Below are positions 48,237 to 58,500 of a stretch of 64,000 nucleotides of DNA, in pieces. The DNA lies in NCBI RefSeq assembly GCF_033439725.1, contig NW_026944386.1:1116001-1180000 (forward strand), written 5' to 3'. The stretch comes from Neurospora tetraspora (taxonomy: Eukaryota > Ascomycota > Sordariomycetes > Sordariales > Sordariaceae). A program made the translations under genes and the position numbers. The notes beneath the pieces are model-generated. The model was given only the letters and a program-made list of their open reading frames with translations. It was not told where the DNA came from and made no database searches. Every line of letters begins with the position of its first letter. Position 1 is the stretch's first letter.

Positions 48237-49588
48237 TTTAATAAATATATTATTTTTAATTATATTATTTTTCAAAGTTAAATCGAATTTGCCCGGGGTT
48301 ATAATTAATTAGAATAAATAAACATCTTTAATATAAAAGGGGAGGGAATTAGGGTTAAACTCTACGCTACTATTATACTCTTTTAAAACCTTCCTTTCTC
48401 TTATATTATAATTTATTTAAATAATACAACTATTATTAAAGGGTTATAGGGTATTCCTTCCCCGTCTTTGCAAATTATTTTCCTAGACTTTTAATTTACG
48501 GAATATATATATATAGCGGAAGTAAATATTAAATAGGTTCCCGGCTATAAAGATATTTTTAATAACGAAATTATTAATACTATAATTAAAGCGAGGGTAA
48601 AAGGTAGCAAATTAATAAAAAAAGATATAGCGACCTTAGCGTACTTTAAAAGGGTCGCTAAGAAGGAAGCGAAAGTAACCTTTAAGGATTAGTAGACCTT
48701 TAATTATTTAGAACCCTATTAAAGGTATATCTTTAAAGCCTAATTTATTCCGATAAACGAATTAATAGGATTAAATAAACGGTTACTTTATTACCTTTTT
48801 ATTACTTATAATAGGTACGGGGACTTTAAGGACTATTACGAACGTTTTTAGTACGAGGATACCCTATTTATTTATTCTTATAATAAGTAGAAGACCCTAG
48901 TCTACCCTTTCTTTTACCATAAAATATATAGTATTCGGCCGGTAATTAATAAGGCGGCTAGGCGTAATACCTTATTGTTTATATTAGGAATTAATTAATA
49001 ATTATTTATCGCTTAAAATAAATATTTAGATTTTTTTTGTAGATTTACCTTTATAAACTACAGAAATAACCTTTCTAATAATAATATTAAGTATTTAATA
49101 GTATTATCGATAATTTCTTTACTTTTTTATATTAATGGGGCGTAGAAGTAGGCCCGGATCGTAAAATTTAGGTAGTAATAGACGAATTGGATAGGAGGAT
49201 AGTTAGGATATAGAGTAAGGAGGTTGGTATAAAGGGACGGGAAGTAATAGAAGTAGATTAATATTTTTTTATTTTTCTTTTTATCTTTTCTTTTATTTTA
49301 TTTAAGGGGTAGCTATTTAACTTTTTTCCTATATGGATTTCCGCCTTTTATATACGAGGGTTCGCGTTTGACGTTTGGATTTTTTTAGGTCTTTATTTAC
49401 TTATTTACTAGATTATAAGGTTATAAAAACGTAGTTGAAAAAATGCCTATAGAAAAACGTTGTAGCGGGCGCCTACGGGCGCCCGAGGCGTTAAAGCGCC
49501 TGGTTTTTATACGCTAGACTTTATTATTAAGTACGTCTTATGCCCCTCGGGAGGCGGAAGTAGACGTAAAATTCAAACACACACACAC

Positions 49589-49603
49589 ACATGAATCCCT
49601 CCT
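49589..49603 (+). repeat. Right target-site duplication of the LINE (15 bp)
   Basis: ACATGAATCCCTCCT, the second copy of 34908-34922, directly after the (AC)n tail. Ordinary GC composition resumes here. Confidence 0.85.
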
Positions 49604-50070
49604 TGGGAGATCTGCGGTCGACACGGAGCCCCTGACACCATCGCGGGATCATCTGAGAACAGAGCGGCGTAGCGGTACCTGGCTGGCGTGCCTGACAGTG
49701 AGCACGAGGTTATATAGTGAGCAGATTAATAATGCTCCTGTTTCTGTTCCTTTCCTTCCCTATCGGTGATTGCGTTTTAATTGCAATCTGTTCTCTTTTT
49801 TTTGCCCGTACATATCCCTGAAGTCGTTTCTGAGGTAGTTCCAAGTTCCGCTTCTCCCGTTTTGGCTCATTGCTGTCGCGGAGCTCATTTAAAGTGCTGC
49901 CCCTCCCAACTCCGAGTCCCCTCCCCCATTCCCGCGATCCGCGAACACCTACAACTGCCCCGCATCGCATCGCATACCATCGTCGCAACTTGCACCTTGA
50001 CAACTGCTATCTGAACATCTTCGACTACCTACACCTGAACCTTAATAACAAACGAAACTAAACCGCCAAA
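49604..50070. other. Upstream region and leader of atx1
   Basis: Ordinary composition. The last ~150 bases are CA- and CT-rich and end in a perfect fungal start context (CCGCCAAAATG). Confidence 0.5.
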
Positions 50071-50492
50071 ATGTCCGGCTCCGTCGAAGGCGCCCCCTTC
50101 ACCTACAAGTTCGACGTCAGCATGATGTGCGGCGGCTGCTCCAACGCTGTTAACAAGGTCCTCAAGAGACTCGAAGGTTTGTTGTCTTCGTCCATGTCCA
50201 CCCAAGCTCTCCTTCTAAACATAACCCAATTGTCCGGTCCGCCGCCCAATCCCAAAGAAGCATGCATAACTGACAATAACCAGAAAACGAAACACAGGTC
50301 AAATCCTACACAGTCCTCCTCGATATCGAAAAGGATATCCACGAGGCCAACGTCACCACCGATGACGAGTCCCCTCTCCTCTACCAAAAGATCCTCCAGA
50401 CAATCAAAAAGACTGGCAAGGCGGTCAACTCCTGCGTGGAATTCGACAAAAATGGGAACAAGGTTCGTGACATGCCTGTTAAGGACGAGTAA
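50071..50492 (+). CDS. atx1: Copper metallochaperone, Atx1 type (HMA domain), about 104 aa
   Basis: The first exon encodes MSGSVEGAPFTYKFDVSMMC then GGCSNAVNKVLKRLE, with the HMA metal site MxCxxC at Met18-Cys20-Cys23. The second part (50298-50492) encodes VKSYTVLLDIEKDIHEANV, then LLYQKILQTIKKTGKAVNSC and a stop at 50490-50492. Atx1 carries Cu(I) in the cytosol to the Golgi P-type ATPase Ccc2. KKTGK is the conserved lysine-rich loop. The obvious donor (GTTTGT, 50177) and the best acceptor (CACAG, 50297) do not join in frame. An acceptor at 50283 gives 50071-50176 plus 50284-50492 in frame, adding five extra residues (ENETQ replaces the expected Gly before VKSYTV). Family is clear; the exon junction is uncertain. 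It is convergent with the pirin gene. Confidence 0.85.
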
Positions 50493-51329
50493 GGGGATGC
50501 AGACGGGAACGATACACGCATGGGGAAGACATTGGGGGCAACACCACGCCCAAAATGGTGGGCGGAAGAACATACGATATGAAATAGAACAAGAGAAAGC
50601 AGGCGGTGGAGGGATTGCATTCGGCTGCATACGAACGAATTTGGGTTGCTCGGTTGAGCATGGCTTGGCTTGGTTTGGGATACCTATTTACATTTACAAT
50701 AAAGTTGTTTGTGCGTCAACTTTTTGGATAACTATTGAGATTTGTCGGCCTCGTCATTCAGGAAGCTTCCAGACGAGCCAAGAAGGGATGGTATGGGTTG
50801 ACAATGAGCGGTGGAAGATGGGAGGAGAGGCGGCGATAGTATAACGGGATGGCGGTGGAAGTTGGTGGTGTTGGAAGGCACGGAAGGAGAGTAGGGATGA
50901 GAGGAGCGGAGGCCATGGCCATGTTCAGTGTTGTCAGCGTTTGTTCATCGAGGCGGTGGGTGAGAACCGCTACGATTGGAAACTTGGGAGCTGGCTGCCT
51001 GCGGGCAGTCAGGGAACGGAGCGGCAGGTTTTGTCCGCCGGCGGCTGTCCCCCGCCGACCGGTTTCCCTGCCGGGAACGGTGAAGGACCGGTCTCGAGTG
51101 GCTATGTTGTGGCCAAGCTCGATGTTCCCATTTAGAGCCTCGTCGAAGTCGTTAACATTTAGAGTATGAACCTCGTCGAACACCTCGGATATAGCATCAC
51201 AGCAACTAGACCAAACAAAGGTCAGAAAACGCATCATAACCTATTCTTCCCAGCTAACCCTACTCTTCAAGACCCATCTCTATAACAAACGAAAAACAAA
51301 CTGGTCTCTCAACTCCCCGTTTTCCCCCC
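50493..51329. other. Intergenic region between convergent atx1 and pirin
   Basis: Holds both 3' flanks. Overlapping open frames on both strands (50758-51237 minus, 50849-51169 plus) show no domain and are not called. Confidence 0.5.
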
Positions 51330-52478
51330 TCAATGCCTCATCGACTTTCCAATCTCGCTCTGCCACCCCAGCGCCTTCTCAAACCCATTGGAATGCGTCC
51401 TATAATCCTCAAAAGCCTGATACACCTCCTCCTGACTATTCAGCACAAACGGGCCATACTGCACCACCTTCTGATCGAGCGGTGTTCCCGCAACCAGCAC
51501 AAACCTTGCGCTCTTCTCCGCGCCCGCATCCACCTCCGCATAAACTGCCTCACCCTGCGGTTCAAACACCACATTATGGTATTGCTCCACCGTCCTCTTT
51601 TCTCCTCCTTCCTTCCCAGAACCGAAGATGGTGGTACCCTCCAAAGTATAAGCAAAAGCATTCCACCCCTCCGGCACCTCCTGCACCACTTTGCCGCCCG
51701 GCTTCACCTCCACATCCAAAATCCACACGGGCGTATACGCCAGATTCTTGACACTATCCACCCCATGACTTTTGCCACTGATCACCTTGATCTTCACCCG
51801 CCCCTCATCAGCCTCCACCGTGGGAACCTCCTCAGCCTTCAGATCCCTATACCGCGGCTCACACGATTTCAGCTCCTTGGGCAAGTCCACCCAAAGCTGC
51901 AGTCCCACGTTCGCGCTCCCATCCGGGTTTTGGCGCGGCATCTCCGCGTGCATGATCCCCTTTCCGGCCGTCATGAATTGCAGGTCGCCAGCCTCAATGG
52001 TGCCCTTGTTGCCGGCGAAGTCCTCGTGGTCGACGCCTCCCTGTAAGAGGTAGGTGATGGTTTCTTGACCACGGTGAGGATGGTCCGGGAAGCCGGAGCC
52101 GGGACGGATGGAGAAGTGGTCGAGCATGAGGAAGGGGGAGAAGTTCCGGAGCTGGGGGGTGCCGATGGAGCGGCGGACGCGGGCGCCGGCGCCTTCCGCC
52201 TGTTCGGTGGCGAGGAAGATTTTGCGGATTAGGCGGGGGACGGACATGTTTGCGGTTGGGGTTGTGATAATTGTTGTGGTTGGGTTTGATGTAGAGATAT
52301 CTGAGGGTTGTTGAGTTGCGAAGTAGGTGTTGATGATGTTGGTTTTGGTGTAGTTGAGTAGTTGGTTTGTGAGTGTATTGAGGTCTGTGACTTGTAGAAG
52401 GAGGTCGATGCGCAGTAGGAAGATGGAACAGATTCCAACAAAGATGGAGATGATAGTGACAAGAAAGAAGTTCTTCAT
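51330..52478 (-). CDS. Pirin-family bicupin, 305 or 382 aa
   Basis: From Met78 (ATG at 52245-52247) the protein is a standard pirin of 305 residues: MSVPRLIRKIFLATEQAEGA, then SPFLMLDHFSI, DHPHRGQETITYLLQGGVDH, TAGKGIMHAEMP and a second cupin ending QYGPFVLNSQEE. The metal ligands are the His pair of HPHRG and the His and Glu of MHAEMP, so an iron-binding site is complete. Pirins act as nuclear cofactors or quercetin dioxygenases; the substrate here is unknown. The open frame extends 77 residues upstream, with a hydrophobic stretch (about 4-25) then a Thr/Asn-rich linker. The internal ATG has the better context (AAACATG), so the extension may be leader read in frame, or a membrane-anchored or organelle-targeted form. 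Confidence 0.92.
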   Translation of the reverse strand: MKNFFLVTIISIFVGICSIFLLRIDLLLQVTDLNTLTNQLLNYTKTNIINTYFATQQPSDISTSNPTTTIITTPTANMSVPRLIRKIFLATEQAEGAGARVRRSIGTPQLRNFSPFLMLDHFSIRPGSGFPDHPHRGQETITYLLQGGVDHEDFAGNKGTIEAGDLQFMTAGKGIMHAEMPRQNPDGSANVGLQLWVDLPKELKSCEPRYRDLKAEEVPTVEADEGRVKIKVISGKSHGVDSVKNLAYTPVWILDVEVKPGGKVVQEVPEGWNAFAYTLEGTTIFGSGKEGGEKRTVEQYHNVVFEPQGEAVYAEVDAGAEKSARFVLVAGTPLDQKVVQYGPFVLNSQEEVYQAFEDYRTHSNGFEKALGWQSEIGKSMRH

Positions 52479-53085
52479 GACCTAGGAGTTGGAAGTAAGG
52501 AGGATACTTATAGGATCGAATCCATATGCTGGGTCTGGCTCTTCGACTTTAAAACTTTGCGTCCACTTATGACTTGGTTGCTCACAAAACGATGGTCTAA
52601 GAGATTATCAAGGTCAACGTAAGCAACTGGAAATCACGGTGAGAAGAGTAGTCAGTAGGTAACCAGGAAAAGGATCTGGAATTGCCCAATATCATATAGA
52701 ACTATCACGAAACTTCCGCCCATGCCAGATCGGTCAGTTCTCTCCAATTGCTTGCTCATTCGCTTCCCGCCACTGATCTCTTGGACATGGACTCGACAAT
52801 GCGCCCATCCACACTGTCGCAGTCACTTTGCAAAAACAACTGAAATGATGCCCCTCGACGACGAATGATTACAAAGCTGGAAACAGCAGAGAGCTGTGGT
52901 GGGGCTCGAAGGGAAGCACAAAGACGCGCCTTTCCTGATGAGGTTAGCGCAATAGCTTACGTCAAAGTCGGTCATCATTCCCAAATGCCAATTACCGTGG
53001 AATTGGAAAAGCTTTGACCATGTCATCAGAGTGCGTTGGCCGCTTCACTCGGTCACTCCCTAAGTCCTGAATAAGGCTACTCGTC
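52479..53085. other. Upstream region of pirin gene
   Basis: Ordinary composition with no gene; ends where a strong hairpin and then AT-rich DNA begin. Confidence 0.5.
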
Positions 53086-53094
53086 AGGGCTAGA

Positions 53095-53121
53095 AACGCC
53101 TCTCAGACCCATTGCGCAGCA
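53095..53121. repeat. Perfect 12-bp-arm inverted repeat (hairpin)
   Basis: CAGACCCATTGC-GCA-GCAATGGGTCTG. A second inverted pair follows within 50 bases (GGATTCGCGAA ... TTCGCGAAAAAATCC). Both sit exactly at the border between gene DNA and AT-rich DNA and may mark a transposon end. Confidence 0.85.
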
Positions 53122-53720
53122 ATGGGTCTGGTGCATGGATTCGCGAAAGTGAATAAATTCGCGAAAAAATCCAGGTACATGGCCAACTATACAATTTATT
53201 AGCAAATTAATATATATCTGTGTTTTTATATACCTACTATAAGCAATCTTAACTTACACGACTATATAAGGGCGTGTCTGATGCAGTAATAAGTGCCTCT
53301 AGTAAATGTTATTAGCCGTTCTTTCTAGGTTGTGTACGATATGACTAATAATTGATTTGCTAATAAATTACTGTAAAAACCGTTCTAGTAAATTTTCTGA
53401 CCTATATTACCCAAATGGCTAATTATATGTGTATAAGCGACTATAAATACTCTAATTTAGTTTCTATCCTTTAGAGGTCTGAAAATAAACTAGAATCTCC
53501 TAGAAATCCATCTTTTTTCGTTACGTAATAACCTTCAACGAAACTACATTTCAACCTCCATTTACTACTATATATTAGGCTCTAAAAGGGCTGACACCGT
53601 ACCGGCAGGCACTTAAACCGAAGGATTCCAACGAGCTCCAATAGGAACGCTAAGCATTAGCATTGTATAGCGTCGGAACGGCTCAGAGATCTTGCGGGCT
53701 ACGTCACTACAAAACGGGTC
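53122..53720. other. AT-rich border segment without RIP signature
   Basis: Moderately AT-rich but still with CA and TG dinucleotides, unlike the DNA after about 53,720. No gene is recognised. It may be a separate short element whose end is the hairpin at 53,095. Confidence 0.4.
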
Positions 53721-55321
53721 TTAATATATAAATAAATAGCTATCAAAGCTTCTTCCTTTAAAAGAACAGTTTAAATATTAAAGTACCCTTTATTATACCC
53801 CTAATTCGCAATCGCTCCCTATATAAATACTCCGTCCGTAAATACCTTAACCTACCTTCTTCTACTAGCTCTAATATATTAATATCTCTACCCTCCGAGA
53901 ATTAAACTATTACTAATAGGATATAAATATATAACAGATATTCCGTCTCTTAGGCTATTAATAATACTCCCTTAAAATAACCTCCGTAAAAAGAACTTCC
54001 TTCTAACGTACCTACTATTTATATAGCTATAGAATTTAATACTATTTATTTACCTCTCCTCTCATTTTAATATTACTAACCGTCTATTAAAAAAGTAAAT
54101 AACGACAGCTCTAACGATAATTAGTATTCCTACCCCTCCCGTATATATTATAACCCCCTTTTTAAAAACTTTCAAATAAAATTTAAAGAAACCTATTATA
54201 AATCTCGTATTAAAACTATTAAATTCCTTATATTTACCCTCCCCTTATACCTTTCTCTTTAACAATAAAATAATTTTATAGAATTCTCTACTTATAATTA
54301 ATTCGGTAATTATTCCTTATTCTTTATAATTTTCTTTATTAAAATTAATTTTTTAATAATTAACCCCGTACTAACATTATCCCCGTTACCCCCCAAATTA
54401 TATAACTATTCTCTCCTATTTCTACTTAACCGGCGCCTTCTAACAAATCTTCGTCCTCCTTATTTAATTGCTTTAAAATTAACGGCCCTTCCTATAAAAG
54501 TAAAAATTTAGCTCGCTTAAAGGAATTCCTCTATAATATAGAAAATATTTTCTTTAAATTAGATTCGGACGTTAACGAATAATTATACGTCTACTTCGCC
54601 AAATTTTACTTCGAAGGAAATCCTAAGAACTCCTAAATTAATTATCGTTAATATATTATATAGTAACCTAATTACAACTATATTCGTAACGACCCTACTC
54701 AAAAAGAACTTCCCTTATTCTTCGAACGAAAATATAATAGCGATACCTAAGCTAATAAACGTACTACTTTATCCAATTTCGAAAATATATAATAAAGTCC
54801 GACTAAGATTATATACAAATTCTATTAATAATTCCGTACTAAAGAAGTCAACTTATCGTATACCTAACCAGAATTTTAATATATTTCGTAATAAATAAAC
54901 CAATTATAACTTTACTTTAACCAAAGAATCCTATCGGCTTATAATATTAATATATTATAAAAAGTTATAATATATATAAAGAGAATCTAGGGATTTAAAA
55001 GTTAATTCTTCATATAATAATAATAGTAATCCCGTTATCCTTAAATACTTCGCTCCTAATTATTATCCCCTAATCCTATTCCTATCCCTAATTTTATTTC
55101 TTTTAATATCCTGCCTATCCTGCCTATTTTGAATTTTATATCGATATAATCGATTATTATTTATAGTAATTACTATTAAAGCAATTATATTTACAGCTAA
55201 TACCGGGAGGAGAAGGCGAGGGGTACTTATTTTACATATAGTTAAATCGGATATTTAATATTTATTTACTCTAATAAAATCTATTATAAATACAATAATA
55301 AAAAGTATAAGGCGTATTAAT
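53721..55321. other. RIP-mutated relic, left part (unclassified)
   Basis: AT-rich with CpA/TpG almost absent and no long frame. It ends at TTAAT, the target duplication of gypsy fossil 2, and probably continues after 62,886. No family could be assigned. Confidence 0.5.
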
Positions 55322-55573
55322 TATCACGGGGCAAGGCGGCAGTTAGGAGGTAGGTTGGATATACGTAATTATACGAGGAGAGAAGAAGAGAGGTGTGCAC
55401 AAGTCTGGCGATATAGGGTAGGGTACGAAGGTTATGCCTAAAGCTGGGACCAAAACACGTATATATATACGTAACGTACCATTGGCCAATGGTAGTAATA
55501 ATATAGTACGAGGCTCGATTGCCTATAGCGGGAGCCGTGCATATACAAAGCAATTACAAATAATCCTATAATA
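55322..55573 (-). repeat. 3' LTR of gypsy fossil 2
   Basis: 252 bp, equal in length to and colinear with 62630-62881; differences are mainly transitions. It contains the ATTGGCCAAT palindrome also seen in the LTR of gypsy fossil 1. Confidence 0.85.
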
Positions 55574-58500
55574 CTACTTCCTTACAAAAGAAATTCTAAA
55601 ATTTCAAAATATATATATATATAAAATAATAAATTATCTCTCAATCCCTATCCTCCAACTCCTCTACCCGTAATTCAAACTCCTCCGCTCGTAATCTCCA
55701 GACTCTCCTTATATCCCTAATTTTACCCAATCCCTAATCATCGTTTCCCTACTAATATATCCCTACTTCTAATTTATTTACTACATTCCTCGTAAGGAGC
55801 CTCCTCTTCTAATATATCTCTAATAATTTATTAAAAATCTATTTAAAAATATTATTTATCTTTCTTATATCCTCTACTAATAATCCTTCTATTAATTCGC
55901 CGGGGTCCTCCCTTACTAATTAGCTAATCGGTAGACTGGTCGTAATACTCTCCGCAATCGAATTAATCTACTCCTTCAAATCTATGATACGCCTAAAGCG
56001 TTTCGATACCGTAGGTATTATAGGTACTAGGGCGGGTTATAGTACTAAGGCCGGTAGCTAGGGTACTAGAGTGACGGTAATAATAAGGCGGAGTATTAGA
56101 GTGGATAGCGCCCTCTCTTATAATATAGCTTAAATTTTTAACTACTATTTTACTTCGGGTAAGATTAATATATTAAATTAATTATTATAGAAGGTTTTAA
56201 TAGCCTCCTTCGTATTAATTATATTAGCTAATAGTCCTTCAGTTAGATTATCATAAGTCTATATAATTATATAGAACTAATAATAATTACCTCCATTCTA
56301 TTAGTATACTAAAAGCTCATCGAATTCCTATTTAGCAACCTCTTCGTAATTATCGGTTCTCGTTATTATCCAACCTTCGTTAACTCTTACATCCTTCTAT
56401 ATATCGGCCTAACCGGGTAAGCCTTCTTTAAAAGGTTTGACTATTAATATATAAAATATTAATAAATACTTTATATTATTAAGTAATATTAATTTAATAT
56501 TATATAATTTAACTTAATTGATTTTGAAGGGGCCTTTCCGCTAAAAATACAATTTATTATAAAGGCGGCCGTTAGCGAGATTAATTATGTTTAATATAAT
56601 TAAGTTTCTAATTCAGTATTTAAGTATATCCGAACGTTTTTCGTTAATATTAAATTTATAGCAGTTTTATACCTTCTTAATTAAAATTTGAATATAGTCC
56701 TAAATGGCTTCGAAGCGGACTAATAGCTCGTTAGCTTTCAGGTATTCCTTCTATTAAAATTAGGGATAACTGTAATATTATAATTAAAAATAGTTTAATA
56801 CCTATCCGAGGGTGGAAACCGTAATTAATAAAGAACAACGTTACTCTTATAATCTTTAATATTATATTATTACTTATAAATTCTATTAAAGGGAATTAAC
56901 GAACCTAATCCGTTTATACTTAATTTATAAATATTTGTAAATATTATTCTGTTACTATATTAATACACTCTATTTAAATATTCGTTTAGGAGTAGAAAGT
57001 AGAATTTAATAGTCTCTTTATAGCTAGCCTTTTATAAATTGTAGCCTAGAATATTAATATAAATTAGGAGCCTTTATTTAATATTATAGTATCGAGAAGG
57101 TTATAGAGAATATATATATAGTCGATAAAACAATCGGTAAAGTCCTCTACTTCCATAGTTTTAATAGCGATATAATATTATATTTTAATAACGCGATCTG
57201 CTATAATAAAAATATATTTAAACCTCTAGCCTAAATAAAAATTCTCTAAGAGGGGTAAAAGGTAGTCGATATTAATATTATATCAAAGTACGAAGGCGGC
57301 TAATATTAACTTTAAATAATTAATTTTAATTTATCGTAATACCTTCGTCTTCGAATAAGCAAGGTATCCTTTACAATAAACCCTAACGGCTTTTACTATA
57401 CTAACTAATATTAATATTTGTTTATTTATACCTAAATTTTATCCCTACTAAAGTATCCTACTATTAGCGAAGAATAAGCGCAATAAATTAATTATAAATA
57501 AATCGCAATATCGTTGGGGTTAATAAATATTCTTCCTTTATAATAAACTTTACTTCCTATTATAAAAGACTCTACGAAGGCTACTTTTAACCTCTGTTTA
57601 ATATATAACCGTTACTTTAATTAGTTAGGGTCCTATAGGTAAGTTATTATCTCTTATATAAATATTAATTTTATATAAGTATTATTAATAATATCGTTAA
57701 TCGACTTTTCTAACTCCTCTAAGGTATCGAAGGCGAATAAGAAAACGCCTTCTTCAAAATTTAAAGTTTTAACGGAAATATTAAATAAAGTCTCTAATTC
57801 TATATCGGGTTCTAATTCTATATTGGGCTCCAACTCTATATTGGACTTTAAGTATCCATTTTCGAATTTAGTTAGGATGATTAGGTTGCGGTTGCGTACT
57901 TTTAGGTAGTAGTCCTCTATATTTAAAGGAACGTCTTCGGGCTTCCTATTTAAAATATTAGGGCGTAGATTTTTAAAATTAAGAGTATAGTAAATTAAGA
58001 AATCGAAACGGAATAAGAATTATAACTATTATATATAACGCGGAGTTAGTTATTTATTCGTAGTAAAAATTTTTAAATTCTTATAATCCGTTAAAATATC
58101 GAATAATTATTACGTACCTTCGAATTTTAACCTCTACTCTTCTAATATTTTAATAATAATTAATAATTCTTTATTATAAATATTATAATTATATTTTTAA
58201 ATAGTACACTATAATAAAAAGTAGGTTACTAGGTATAAAATTTTATTATCGCCGTATTATAATAGGGTGCTACTAGAAGCTTAATTGGAAACGTCGGTTT
58301 TAATAATTATTTTCTTTATTTAATTATATATATACAAAGTAGGTCCGCTATTAAAAACTATTTTTAAAATTTTGAAAGTAATTTATTAAGTTAGAGTCTA
58401 ATTCTATTCTATATCCTTCTTTATAAAATTGTAGAACGGTACCGCTATTGACGAAAATCCCTTAATAAAACGATAGTAAAAATTAGTAAAGCTTAGGAAA

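Larger units (their letters stand above)
34923..49588 (+). mobile_element. Tad-clade LINE, RIP-mutated, split by nested insertions
   Basis: After removing three nested elements and their target duplications the LINE is about 6.06 kb, near full length for the Tad group. ORF1 relics occupy the left part. Around 36,180-36,330 the sequence recalls tandem CCHC zinc knuckles of ORF1 proteins. ORF2 starts near 36,690 with an endonuclease-like segment, is cut by the gypsy element at 36,886, and resumes at 44,433. The reverse transcriptase lies at about 45,450-46,330 and is recognisable from a GMDSI-like finger region, PFQYIKVILILKLG, RPIS and SLEHLIA. RNase H and the C-terminal region lie between about 48,250 and 49,000. 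It ends with an (AC)n tail at about 49,576-49,588. CpA and TpG are almost absent, the RIP signature, and no long reading frame remains. Class assignment is firm, clade probable. Confidence 0.8.

Noticed and set aside
50758-51237. Open frames between atx1 and pirin
   Set aside because: Overlap on both strands, no domain, occupy expected 3' flanks.
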